64,000 nucleotides of DNA, taken from positions 1,364,001-1,428,000 of the forward strand of contig JAMWBK010000005.1 in assembly GCA_029953675.1 (NCBI GenBank). Reading direction: 5' to 3'. The notes beneath the pieces are model-generated. The model saw only the letters and a program-made list of their open reading frames with translations, ran no database searches and had not been told where the DNA came from. Shown here in pieces: positions 1 through 9,319 of the stretch. A program made the translations under genes and the position numbers. The number at the start of each line of letters is the position of its first letter. The stretch's first letter is position 1. The stretch comes from Rhodosorus marinus (lineage: Eukaryota; Rhodophyta; Stylonematophyceae; Stylonematales; Stylonemataceae).

Positions 1-121
1 TAGGACAAAAAACACAAAAAAAAAAACAAGAACAAGCGCGCGCGTTTCCTTCCCTGTCTTCTGCGAGCATTGGGACACCCTTGTGGGTTCCGAAAAGGAA
101 TAAACCGATATTGTTATCAGT

Positions 122-1390
122 TTAATCCATTTTTTGGTCGCAACAAAAGTCGTTCAAGAGTGAGCTCGGCAGTTCTTCTTGGTATCTTCTCATAAGCCAC
201 GCGAAAAGATCTGGGTGCATCGCTCTTAGCGTGTCGGAGACTCCTCCTCCATAGTAGACCGGTTTGGAGGACGTTGGCGGCAGCTCAATTGGGCCACCCG
301 TGCGAGAATGTTTGAGGAACACTTCAAGGTGGCTAATTGCCGACGCGGGTGATAATCTCAAAACGTCAAAGTTGAGGAAGAAGACGTCCTTGTACCGCAT
401 CCACGACTCTCGATGGTACTTGAGGTACTGAATACGGTCGAGCGTCCTCAGTTCGTCTTCCATAGGTACTGATTGTCTGAGACACTGGAACCGATGGTTT
501 TTCCTAAACGACTCACAGCTATCCAAAGACAGTTCATTTCGGTCCATCAGGAACTCCTGGAAGCTTGACGAATATCCACCTAGCCTCTTGTAATAGTTCC
601 AAAGGCTAGCCATGTTGTCAGCAAGATCTCGATAGACATACACAATCTTTCCATTCTTTCTGTACCAAGCTAGCGCGTCACAACCAAGATGGCTGTCAGC
701 CGGTGAGTGATCACTTACTTCCACGATCTCATACATATGACCAAAGTACTTATGCAGAAACTTGATCGCCGTGTGCGTCCCAGCTCTGCGATGGGAGACA
801 ACGAAAATAGCTGGTTTCTTCCACTCCTCGGGTACTTCTGCATCGTACAAGAGGGCGGGATCACCAGTACATGCCAACTTTTTCTTGGACTCACGACGTT
901 TGCTTATCCGGCTTTCCTCCGCGAATGCAACCTTAAGACGTTCTATATCCATCCTCTGTGCCATTAAATCACTCTCGAGTTTCTCAGCGTGATCCCTTAA
1001 ATATTTCTCCTTACTTGCAACATCTACAACTGGCAACTTGATCTCAGTGAATCCCCTGGGAGAGCGGTATTGACAGAGGACGAAAGCTTCAAATTTCGAA
1101 TCTGACGGAGCACGAAGCGCATGCGCAAGAAGCTCAGCAAACTTTGTCTTGTCGTTCTCCAGCTTTTTCAGGTGAACTTCAGCGTTCTGAAGTTTACTTT
1201 TCAGCAAGGAAATCGATGTCTGTCGAGATTCCAGAAAGAGATACATCTTCGTCGTCAAGAAAATCAGTAGAACAATCCCAAGCAGCGCCGTCGCCACATA
1301 AACGTTCAACTGCCGCAGAAGGCTTCGAAATGAACCACCAAAATTTCCACTCTTCCATCTCCGGCGGGGTCCCCATGTCTTTGAACCCAT
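122..1390 (-). CDS. Golgi-type membrane sulfotransferase
   Basis: Single-exon gene of 422 codons. I start at the ATG at 1390 (MGSKTWGP); the open frame upstream has no ATG. It reads as a type II membrane protein: a short basic N-terminus, one membrane segment at about residues 29-48 (YVATALLGIVLLIFL), a coiled-coil-like stem at about 55-85, then a lumenal catalytic domain. That domain has a P-loop-like stretch VVSHRRAGTHTA, in the place of the 5'-phosphosulfate loop, and later VYVYRDLADNMASLW, matching the 3'-phosphate binding region of PAPS-dependent sulfotransferases. Inference: it transfers sulfate from PAPS to a carbohydrate in the Golgi, which would suit an alga making sulfated polysaccharides. 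The acceptor cannot be told from sequence. An upstream non-coding exon is possible. Confidence 0.75.
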   Translation of the reverse strand: MGSKTWGPRRRWKSGNFGGSFRSLLRQLNVYVATALLGIVLLIFLTTKMYLFLESRQTSISLLKSKLQNAEVHLKKLENDKTKFAELLAHALRAPSDSKFEAFVLCQYRSPRGFTEIKLPVVDVASKEKYLRDHAEKLESDLMAQRMDIERLKVAFAEESRISKRRESKKKLACTGDPALLYDAEVPEEWKKPAIFVVSHRRAGTHTAIKFLHKYFGHMYEIVEVSDHSPADSHLGCDALAWYRKNGKIVYVYRDLADNMASLWNYYKRLGGYSSSFQEFLMDRNELSLDSCESFRKNHRFQCLRQSVPMEDELRTLDRIQYLKYHRESWMRYKDVFFLNFDVLRLSPASAISHLEVFLKHSRTGGPIELPPTSSKPVYYGGGVSDTLRAMHPDLFAWLMRRYQEELPSSLLNDFCCDQKMD

Positions 1391-2834
1391 TCCGTCCACA
1401 AAGTTCTGAATCTGAACCCCGAAAACTTCCGCCAAGCGAACACACCCACGCGATTCAATAAACCATTGACGGAAAAACTGTCAAAAGCTTAAACTCACAG
1501 GCCTCCAACTCCTCGAATAAAACTTTCGGAGGCTCTTCTCACTTGCATTCCACAAACATGGAGCGACGGAGATGACTAACTCCCCGGCTGACAAGAATCG
1601 ACTACAGATGTCCGCCCCGGCATCCACCCTTTCCCTGCTTGCATCAGGTCCACATGCGAAAACTGTTACCACAAACAGTACCCGACGCTTATAGAAGCGT
1701 TGTTAACTTGATGTGACTTGACGGCGACAACACATACCGTCATCGCCCCACTTCAACACAGCTTTAGGCTTCTTCAACTGGACAAGCGCATATATTCCGC
1801 CAGCTTAGAAATGATTGTCCTAATCGAACTCGCCCCCGCAGGTGCTGTTCCCGAAATGGTAACGAGGAGCAAGCGTCTCAGCGTGGGTTTTGCTTTTGTG
1901 CTCGGGCTCTGCTTGACACTGCCTGTTCGTGTCCACAACTCCGGCGTTTGCTTGGATAGTCCAGCGAGCCAAGTGATTGAGAGAAACACGATCTCTACTG
2001 GGTCTTCAGTCCTCGACAAGCCGACCCGCTTAACGAATAATGACTCCAGTTCGGATTGATTGGCTTTTTTCTCTGTTTTGCTTCCCGCATGCAGAGCTTG
2101 GCCAACAAGTCGCTTGAGCTTCAGCAAAAGCAAGGCTGCCCGGGTCCTTTCAGCATGCACGAGGAGTGAGATTGAACTACTCTGGTCTGGAACTATAAGT
2201 ATGAAAACGACCAAAGCTCAACAGGTTCAAAAATGAAAGGCGTCAACATGGTACGAATGGAGAGGATTTTAATTTACAACACAGCTCTTCCCGGTTTGTT
2301 CGGTTCACTGGTCTCCGAAAAACCTACTGATCGAATAGCGAGATCGATGCAGTGGAAGCATGGAGGGTTTCCCAAGCGTCCTCTGAAAATGTGCTCCCGA
2401 CTTTTGCAGCATCATCTCAGTATTCGCACTTTCACGGTGCTGACTGGGCCCTCATTGCCACTGCCAACGCGGGGATAGCCGCTTCCATCGTTTTTGAAGC
2501 CAGTTCCAGCGAGATCATTTGAAGGGGACAGGTGGTGAACAAGCACTCTGTGCCTCGCACAAGAGCCCGTGCATCGCAAAAGAGCCCGTGCAGCCTCCTC
2601 TTCAAGTGTCCGCAATCGCGGAACTCCTGGATTAAAGGGGAGCGCTGCAGAACTGTCACCAGAGTTGTACAACAACCAAGAATGTTGGGGCGCAAGCAGC
2701 CCCCTCCCCCCAAAAAAGTAGACGTGCACACTACAAAGCCAGACTCTCGTCTTCCGTCGTAAGAGTTCTACTCCGTTTTGTTGTAGAATAGCCTACAAGG
2801 AAACACTACTAAAGCTGTCTTCCCCGTCCATGCT
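1391..2834. other. Intergenic stretch, no supported gene
   Basis: Separates the sulfotransferase promoter from the 3' end of WDR12. The longest open frame is on the minus strand (about 1774-2214); its ALLLLKLKR run recalls ESCRT-III (CHMP6-like) proteins, but the flanking sequence does not follow that family and no splice partners were found. A short direct repeat (AGAGCCCGTGCA, twice) lies near 2563-2595. No RNA gene seen. Confidence 0.5.
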
Positions 2835-4166
2835 TTATACGAAAGTAAAAACCCTGAGAACCCCATCTGAACCGCCGCTGGCGAGTTTCGATCCGCCGCA
2901 CCAGGACAGACACAAACCCCGGCCGTCCTCGCCATGTGCTTGTGTCCTCTTGAACATCACTCCAAGTTTGGCTCGGATGTCCCAAACTCTGACCGCAGAG
3001 TCCGAGCCTGTCGATGCGACCTCGTGCTCGTGGTCAGGTCTCCACTTTGTCGAGTTCGCGACCGCCCGATGGGCGCGACGAACGCTCACTACTGGCGTGC
3101 TGCTGTCAGCCCTGAAGTCCAGAATTCTCAGAGCACCATCTGTGCAGCTCGCGGCTACCAACTGCGAGGAGACCGATACCGATGTAACAGCTTTCATCGT
3201 CGTAGGAATGGTCCGTATTCTCTGAGCCGTTTCGGCCTCCCATTCGATGACCGTTCCGTCCCAGGATCCGCTAAATAGCTTGTCGTTGTCGTAGGCGAGA
3301 CTCGTGACGCTCAGTGAATGGCCTTCGAGCACCCTGCTCGGCACAGCTCGTATGACGTCCTAGTTTCGCATCGACGGATATGGACATTTTTAGATTACGG
3401 TGGTGCGCACCTTTTGGTTGCATGCTTCTCTTACCTCGTAGGATGCTCTGGGCCTCTTCACGTTCCTAATCTCCGAGAGCAGCTCGTTGGACTCTCTCGA
3501 GGTTTCAAATATGACAAGCGATCCCGTCGATGTGCCTCCAGCGATACGATCTTTGCCGACGCTCACCGTGCTCTCAAAGGGTTCCACTCCAGCGCAACTT
3601 CCAATGAGCACCTGACGTAGCTTGAAGCTTTTCGTAACTTCAAAGCTTCGCAAGAATCCATCCGCCCCTGCGGCAACAAGCCTCGATCGACTGGTCCAGT
3701 TTACGCTCTTCACAGCGCGCTCGCTGATTCTGGTTTCGCTAACGACAGCGCCGCCTTCAATAATCTTCAGGTTCCCACTATACGTCCCACAAGCAAATAT
3801 ACATCCTCCATCCTCCGTTTTCAAAGAATCAACACAACAGACCCAGTCATCCAGATCAATCGCTTCCTCCTCCGCTCTCACGGGTTTGCCGCGCAGCGAG
3901 TACTCCACCTCAACGGTCTTCTCCACGGAAAACCCTTTCTGAACGCACAGCTTCCCAAGCTCTCCTCGAAGCAAAGCGCCGTGCACAAGAAACTCAAAAT
4001 TTGCTTGGTCGCCTTCTCCAAGCCCCAAAATCTGAATCATGATCTCGTTCAATCCTTTCCGTTTCACGGAACCAGGAACAACCAGCTCAACACCAGATCC
4101 AACTCCTAGCTTTTCGTCCTCAAGACGAGTAGTAAACCTCACACGAACCTCAGAGCTCCCGTCCAT
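2835..4166 (-). CDS. WDR12: WDR12/Ytm1 ribosome biogenesis WD40 protein
   Basis: Two exons, 4166..3435 and 3359..2835, joined across a 75-base GT-AG intron; 418 residues. The N-terminus (MDGSSEVRVRFTT to about residue 80) resembles the NLE ubiquitin-like domain, and the rest is a WD40 propeller with repeats such as GTYSGNLKIIEGG, SGSWDGTVIEWE, STGSDSAVRVWDIR and SGGSDGVLRVF. NLE plus propeller at this length is the Ytm1/WDR12 layout. In yeast and animals the protein forms the PeBoW complex with Pes1/Nop7 and Bop1/Erb1 in the nucleolus, needed for 27S pre-rRNA processing and 60S assembly; its NLE domain is the handle for the AAA ATPase Rea1/Midasin. The related NLE family (Notchless) is longer, so WDR12 is preferred. 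Confidence 0.9.
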
Positions 4167-4439
4167 GCTTCAATTCAATACCAAGTCAAAAACTAGAAAA
4201 CCGAAACTCGAAAAACATCCAAGGAGAAGCCCACACACCAGCTCGCCCGCCTCAGCCTCAGCAAAACCTGTTTTGCCTGGATATCAAGAAGAATCAAATA
4301 CTCACTATAAAATCAACGGCCTTTTCTTCCTGAGCGGATATTGCTCTTCTTCATATCGTCCCGAACTCATAGATATACTGCAGTATTAATCTTGTACTCC
4401 AACCCAGACCTCTGCTCACAGAGAGGGCAGTCTCCATCT

Positions 4440-5720
4440 TCCCCCGAAAGCCTGATTGCCATCGATGTCACCGGCCGCGAACATCGATCGGATCCCTTTC
4501 GCGTGTGAGCAATAGTTGCTCACCGAGACGACGTGAGGGAAGAAATCGTCCGGTCTTGGCGCGTGTGCGACGCTTCGGATGCTTTGTTTAAAACAGAGAA
4601 TTGGAGAGCTTCCAGAAGCATGGCACTAGCGACTCGAATGACTCAGCAGAGACAGTGCTGGATCTCTTATGTCACCGGGCGGTAGACATCGGCTCCACCG
4701 GCAGGAACGAGCGATTGTAGCGAGACGACATGACCGATGAAAGCACGTGGTCCTTTTTTTCTGAGGTTCTTTCAACTATGCGGATGTGTTTTTGTTCTAA
4801 TCAAATTCAGAGAGCTTCCTGAATCATGTAACGAATGACTCAAAACGACTCGTCACAGGCAAGGCTTCGGGCGTATGGGCCTGGCCGTGAACCTCCATTT
4901 TACTGTGAGCAAGTCGGAGCGGGACGTCGTCAGCGATGAGGCCACGCGGTCTTGAAGTTTTTCAACACTTCGGGAACTTAGTTCATAACAGTTCAGAGTG
5001 CTTCCAAACTCTACACAGACAAAACCTCAGCTCGTGAGTGGCTGATCAAAATTCCCTTGTGGGGCGTGGTGCGAAGCCCTGAGTCGAGAATGGCATGAAT
5101 CGCACTGCAACTGATGCAGGCACAGTCTTCAGGTTTTTAAGCTCTATTTGTTTGTTATAAACTAATCAGGGAGTTGCCATAATGATTTCGGTAATGACCC
5201 AGCAGAGGCAGAAGGACAGCACGTGAGATCCTGACGGATATCATCGGCGCTTAATATGAAGACATGCACATCCACAATCAGACCAGGTCTGTCCAGGCGA
5301 TGAAAGCATCTTCTAGAAGCATTTCAAGGTTCACACATTTTTTTAAAACAGCCCCGAAAGCCACGCCAAGTACGTCACCAACGTCAGTGCAGAAGCAGGA
5401 CAGCGTCATGTAACTGACCAATGTCCCCGGGAGTGAACGTCAAGTGGGCTGCATTAGAAATCACTACACGGAAGATAACGGCACGCTTCCTCAAGTCCCA
5501 GACACTTTTTTGATTCTATAGAGAGTTACCATTGGAAGTGCCAGGTACAACACAGAAGTGACAGAACACCAGCATTCACAGCTTCGTGATAATCTTGACC
5601 ACAATGCTGCGGGGCACGGATAGATCCATAGATAAGGCTTCCTGTTCACGGATGTACTACCACCGACAGGAAGACCTTCATGAATTCCCTCACATGACTG
5701 GGGATCCCTCACAGATCTGA
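4440..5720. repeat. Degenerate tandem repeat array, unit about 175-205 bp
   Basis: About six diverged copies. The clearest shared block is an AGAG(A/T)GCTTCC-like motif at about 4604, 4809, 4994, 5168 and 5521, usually preceded by a T-rich block reading like GTCTTGAAGTTTTTCAAC and followed by an ATGACTCAGCAGAGACAG-like block (best matched between about 4636 and 5191). Several units also contain CGATGAAAGCA or GCGATGAGG. No long open frame, tRNA or transposase was found. It lies between the 5' end of WDR12 and the 3' end of COX16. Confidence 0.6.
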
Positions 5721-5832
5721 AATTTCTCCACGTCAGCTGGCACCACGTGAGTCAAACCTTTGCAGCTTCGGTTTGCTTCGGCCGCAGCCTGTTCGCGGTG
5801 TATCATCTATCCAATAGTTGAGCTGCATTTTC

Positions 5833-6314
5833 TCATTCATCATTCGCCGGATGACCTCCCATGACTTCTTCATAATCTGGACGTGGAATCTTTACCATCT
5901 TGTAGTCTTTGTCTGCTTTCACGTCCTCAAGAGTTTCCTTGAGTTGTCCGAAAGCCCAATAACGTATCAGAAGGCTTAGAAATGGGGCTCTGTCTCACTT
6001 CTGTAAGTCTTGTTCCACGAGCTCACCTTGACGACTTCTTGTAGGTCTACCTTCTTGAACCCTTCTACGGACTCCAATTTGACCGCCGATTGTCTGGAGT
6101 CTTTCACCTTTCCACGCCAGGCCAAAAAGGAAATGTAAAGTTAGACAAAACAACGAAGACCCTCTCGCTAACTTCACAAAGTAGGGATCCTTTCAAAACT
6201 ACTTACGTCATGAAGTCCCCCAACGTAATAACTGAGCATCACGTAGCCTCCGCAAATCATGACTACGAACGGAGCTCCTCGTGACGCAAACGATGGTCGT
6301 TTCACTCTGCTCAT
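5833..6314 (-). CDS. COX16: COX16-like cytochrome c oxidase assembly protein
   Basis: Three short exons, 6314..6207, 6107..6027 and 5937..5833, all joining in phase 0 at GT-AG borders; 97 residues. The N-terminus MSRVKRPSFASRGAPF leads into one membrane segment (VVMICGGYVMLSYYVGG), followed by a charged soluble tail containing KLESVEGFKKVDLQE and then DYKMVKIPRPDYEE near the C-terminus. Size, the GGxxxLSYY-type membrane helix and the K(R)IPRP tail match COX16, a mitochondrial inner-membrane protein that helps assemble the copper site of cytochrome oxidase subunit 2. It is head-to-head with TsaD, with 395 bp between start codons. The family is poorly conserved, so the call rests on architecture and these short motifs. 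Confidence 0.7.
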
Positions 6315-6709
6315 AGCCCTTTCCTTTTGAGAGAGAGAACAACTCCCGCGCTGCTGGAGTTGACCAGAAAACAAAATGTGGGCGAGCAGGCAAAACAAAC
6401 ACTTTCGTGCTTTGTCCGATTCTCACAGAAGCTGGTTTTTGAAGATCACGACGTCGCGAATACATTTCCTTTCCGATACCGTCGACCCTGCGTCGACAGG
6501 CTCTGCCTCTCTTCCTCCCCATTGTTTGGTAATGGCGCTCATGTTCAGGAGATTAGATCTTTTTAACTCTGTTGGTCGCGGAGAGAGTGGGAGTGGGAAT
6601 GGACAAGCTGTTGAAGAAGACAAGTCACGAGCGTAGAGGGTTTCCAAGGAGCTCGAGGATGATATAATCTGAGAGAGTGGGACTCTGATGAAGTGCTGTG
6701 GAAGAAAGG
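6315..6709. promoter_or_regulatory. Probable shared promoter of COX16 and TsaD
   Basis: 395 bp between two divergent start codons, both for putative mitochondrial or organellar proteins. No element can be named with confidence; a GA-rich run lies at about 6580-6700. Open frames through this region do not look like proteins. Confidence 0.4.
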
Positions 6710-7984
6710 ATGAGCTGTAGTGAGATAGGATTTCTTTGGATTGTTGGAGTGAAGCCCGGGGTGAGGACTCGGGAGAGAGTACGTGCTTCTTGTGCCGATG
6801 GTGGTGCTGTTGAGAGCGTGAAACAGAGACGCCGAAGACGCGTGGGAGTACCGAAAGGGGTTGGTCATCAGAACGCGGACTACTGTGCGTCGTTGGTGGA
6901 GGGCAGCTATGCTCCAGGTAGTGGTGCACTGGCTGGGAAGAAGGACCTCGTTGTCCTCGGCATCGAGACAAGTTGTGATGATACCGCGGCTGCTGTAGTG
7001 CGTGCAGATGGTACTGTGTTGGGAGATTCTGTCGTGTCGCAGCATGAGATTCACCAGCAATGGGGCGGCGTGGTTCCCAACCTCGCGAAGGAGGCGCACG
7101 CGGCGGCGATTGACGGTGTTGTTGAGAAGGCACTACAGAAGGCTGAGATGAATCCTGAGCACGTTGATGCGGTCGCTGTGACGACGGGACCCGGTCTAGA
7201 AATCTGTCTCAGAATTGGGTTCAACGCCGCCAAGGAGTTTTGTAAGGCACACCGAAAACCCTTCGTGGCGGTCAACCACCTCGAAGGGCACTGCGTGCTC
7301 GCCAGAATGCTTCACAGAGACCTGGAGTACCCGTTTTTGGTTGTTCTGGTCTCCGGAGGCCATTGTCAGATTCTTGTCGCGGAAGGTGAGGGCATCTACG
7401 CGCTTCTAGGCGGTACATTGGATGATGCGATCGGTGAGGCTTATGACAAGACTGCGAGACTGCTTGGACTCCAGGTTGGTGGTGGTGGTGGACCAGCTGT
7501 GGAACAGCTTGCTCTGAATGGGGATGAGAATGCGTATGATCTTCCTATGCCCATGAGAGACAAAAAGAACTGCAATCTGTCCTACGCTGGTCTAAAGAAC
7601 GCGGTGAGGTTGATTGCGGAAACTGACGCGGGACGACGAAGCGAGGACATTGCTGCATCGTTTCAGCGAGTTGCAATTGACCATCTGATTCAGAAGCTGC
7701 GAACGGCAATGAAATGGTGCGAAGCACGACAGCCGGGCCGGGTAAGGTCTATGGTTGTCTGCGGTGGAGTAGCTGCGAACCAGAGGCTACGGTCCAGGCT
7801 AACCGACGTTTGTTCCGACTTTGAGTGGAAGCTCGTTGTCCCACCGCCTCGACTCTGCACGGATAATGGGGCAATGATTGCCTGGGCTGGGATTGAGAGA
7901 ATCCAACGCGGCATTCTAGATAATCCGCAGTTGCTCGAAGTGGTTTCTAGATGGCCGTTGAGTACACGACTCGTATTCGACTGA
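6710..7984 (+). CDS. Organellar tRNA threonylcarbamoyltransferase (TsaD/Qri7/OSGEPL1)
   Basis: Single exon of 424 residues starting at ATG 6710. Residues 1-70 are Arg-rich with few acids, an organelle-targeting extension; the TsaD domain begins at VVLGIETSCDDTAA. Diagnostic motifs follow: WGGVVPNLAKEAH, TTGPGLE, the metal-binding NHLEGH, LVSGGHCQ, GGTLDDAIGEAYDK, SYAGLKNAV, VCGGVAANQRLR and CTDNGAMIAWAG. The family transfers threonylcarbamoyl from TC-AMP to A37 of ANN-decoding tRNAs (t6A). The bacterial-like form with a presequence is the organellar paralog, working in mitochondria and possibly plastids, rather than cytosolic Kae1. The glycine loop is slightly altered (GLEICLRIG where GLxGxLLVG is usual). 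It converges on the PsbP-like gene, with 196 bp between stop codons. Confidence 0.93.
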   Translation: MSCSEIGFLWIVGVKPGVRTRERVRASCADGGAVESVKQRRRRRVGVPKGVGHQNADYCASLVEGSYAPGSGALAGKKDLVVLGIETSCDDTAAAVVRADGTVLGDSVVSQHEIHQQWGGVVPNLAKEAHAAAIDGVVEKALQKAEMNPEHVDAVAVTTGPGLEICLRIGFNAAKEFCKAHRKPFVAVNHLEGHCVLARMLHRDLEYPFLVVLVSGGHCQILVAEGEGIYALLGGTLDDAIGEAYDKTARLLGLQVGGGGGPAVEQLALNGDENAYDLPMPMRDKKNCNLSYAGLKNAVRLIAETDAGRRSEDIAASFQRVAIDHLIQKLRTAMKWCEARQPGRVRSMVVCGGVAANQRLRSRLTDVCSDFEWKLVVPPPRLCTDNGAMIAWAGIERIQRGILDNPQLLEVVSRWPLSTRLVFD

Positions 7985-8180
7985 CGCAGCTCCTTTCAGC
8001 GTTGTTTTGTTTTCCATGGGGTAACCCGCCGTTTCTCCTCGCTTTTATCCGACAGCTCCACCGAACGTGATGTGTGAAACCCGATATGTAAAGACCTGTT
8101 ACTTTCCGTCGTACCTTACTAGCACCGTTGAAGATTCTCAGGAACACGCTTGGATTCTTAGCACCAAAATCGCCAGTCGA

Positions 8181-9319
8181 TCAGAGTCTGGGTATGAAAG
8201 ATTCCGCGATTCCCTTGAACAGCTTCTCCCGCTTGCTCCACCGGTTCTAGAAGAAATGCAGGTCCACACAACACAAGTTTGTCAAACAAGGAGAACCGCA
8301 TGCGATACCGGTGTCTACGCCAAGTTGCATATTCTTACCTCTGGGCACGTGATATTCACGGTGTAAAGCTTGCTCTTATTCATCGCGAGCACTGTGATCT
8401 GGTGAACTGACTTGGACTTCATCTCAACGATGTATGTTATGATACCTTGGGATTCCTTGGAGGAGCTGCCCACGATTTCCATGCTCCTCGATTTGGCGAG
8501 TTTCGCCGCGACTTCCTAATGTGGCATTATGAAGGACAAACAAGATGTTTCAGAAAAGTTGAACGCATAGCCGTTCCGACGACCTTTGCCAGGCCGTCGC
8601 CTCGGGCAGATATGAACCAGAATAGAAGGAGAATTCCCCCCGGGCTTTGACGCAAGCTTATAGAAAAAACGTCGAGGCAAAATTGAATCTTTCATGTCGT
8701 AGTCTCTATCGCACCTCAGTTGTGCCAATATCCGCCACAGTCTTCCCCTTCGTGACTGGTGTGGTGATAACGGTGATTTGCTCCACTGGGTTGATGATAT
8801 CCTGCCACTTTACGTCGAAATTTTCACTCGCGGAGAACTCGTTCCATCCTGAAGGCCTAAGGATCTTGAAACCCTTCTGGGCGTCCTGGAAGGGATCGAC
8901 CTTCCCAGCTAGTCCCTAGTGTAAGCCAAAGAGTCCAAAACCCCAAAAAATTCAGCCACTAAATGCAACTTGGCAAAGTTGGTGGAGGTAATCCGCATAG
9001 ATTTCCGGTCTATGATCCTAACCTCAGCAGCAAGGGCTGGTTGGCTCGCACCCAACGCTACCCCAATAGTTCCCGCGATACCGAGAAGCACATCCCTTCT
9101 TGAGGGCACAGCAGGTCTCTCAGCGGACATACATACCGCCGTACCCTGCCCAGAGGAACGCCCAGATCTAACCAACTAGTGGAAACAAGAACAATAAACA
9201 AAGCAAAAGTCCCCTTCAACTTTCAGATTTCCAAGATAAACATTCCCGCACTCCTCCCAAACCTAATCCAGAACCCGCCTCACCTGACCAGAACCCACAA
9301 ACCCAGCGGACCTATCCAT
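8181..9319 (-). CDS. PsbP-like thylakoid lumen prot​ein
   Basis: Five exons: 9319..9284, 9175..9023, 8915..8715, 8515..8339 and 8246..8181, all phase 0 and GT-AG; 210 residues. The start, MDRSAGFVGSGQ, holds the GFVG motif of red algal transit peptides. Next come a basic Ser/Gly-rich stretch and a second signal, SRRDVLLGIAGTIGVALG, ending SQPALA|AE: a twin-arginine lumenal signal, so the mature protein should lie in the thylakoid lumen. The mature part has FKILRPSGWNEF, NFDVKWQDII, VITTPVTKGKTVADIG, EVAAKLAKS and a C-terminal RWSKREKLFKGIAESF, the order of motifs in the PsbP family. It could be an oxygen-evolving-complex PsbP-like or a PPD/PPL assembly factor; the sequence alone does not decide. 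Confidence 0.85.

Noticed and set aside
1774-2214. Possible CHMP6/Vps20-like exon (ALLLLKLKR)
   Set aside because: Only about nine residues resemble ESCRT-III; the flanking residues do not align and no start, splice partner or C-terminal motif was found.
4440-5720. C/D snoRNA cluster
   Set aside because: CGATGA-like and CTGA boxes occur in several units, but terminal stems and consistent box spacing were not seen; kept only as one hypothesis for the array.
6423-7133. 236-codon open frame on the minus strand over the start of TsaD
   Set aside because: It is antisense to the TsaD coding exon, rich in His/Ser/Pro/Arg from the mirrored codons, and has no recognisable domain.
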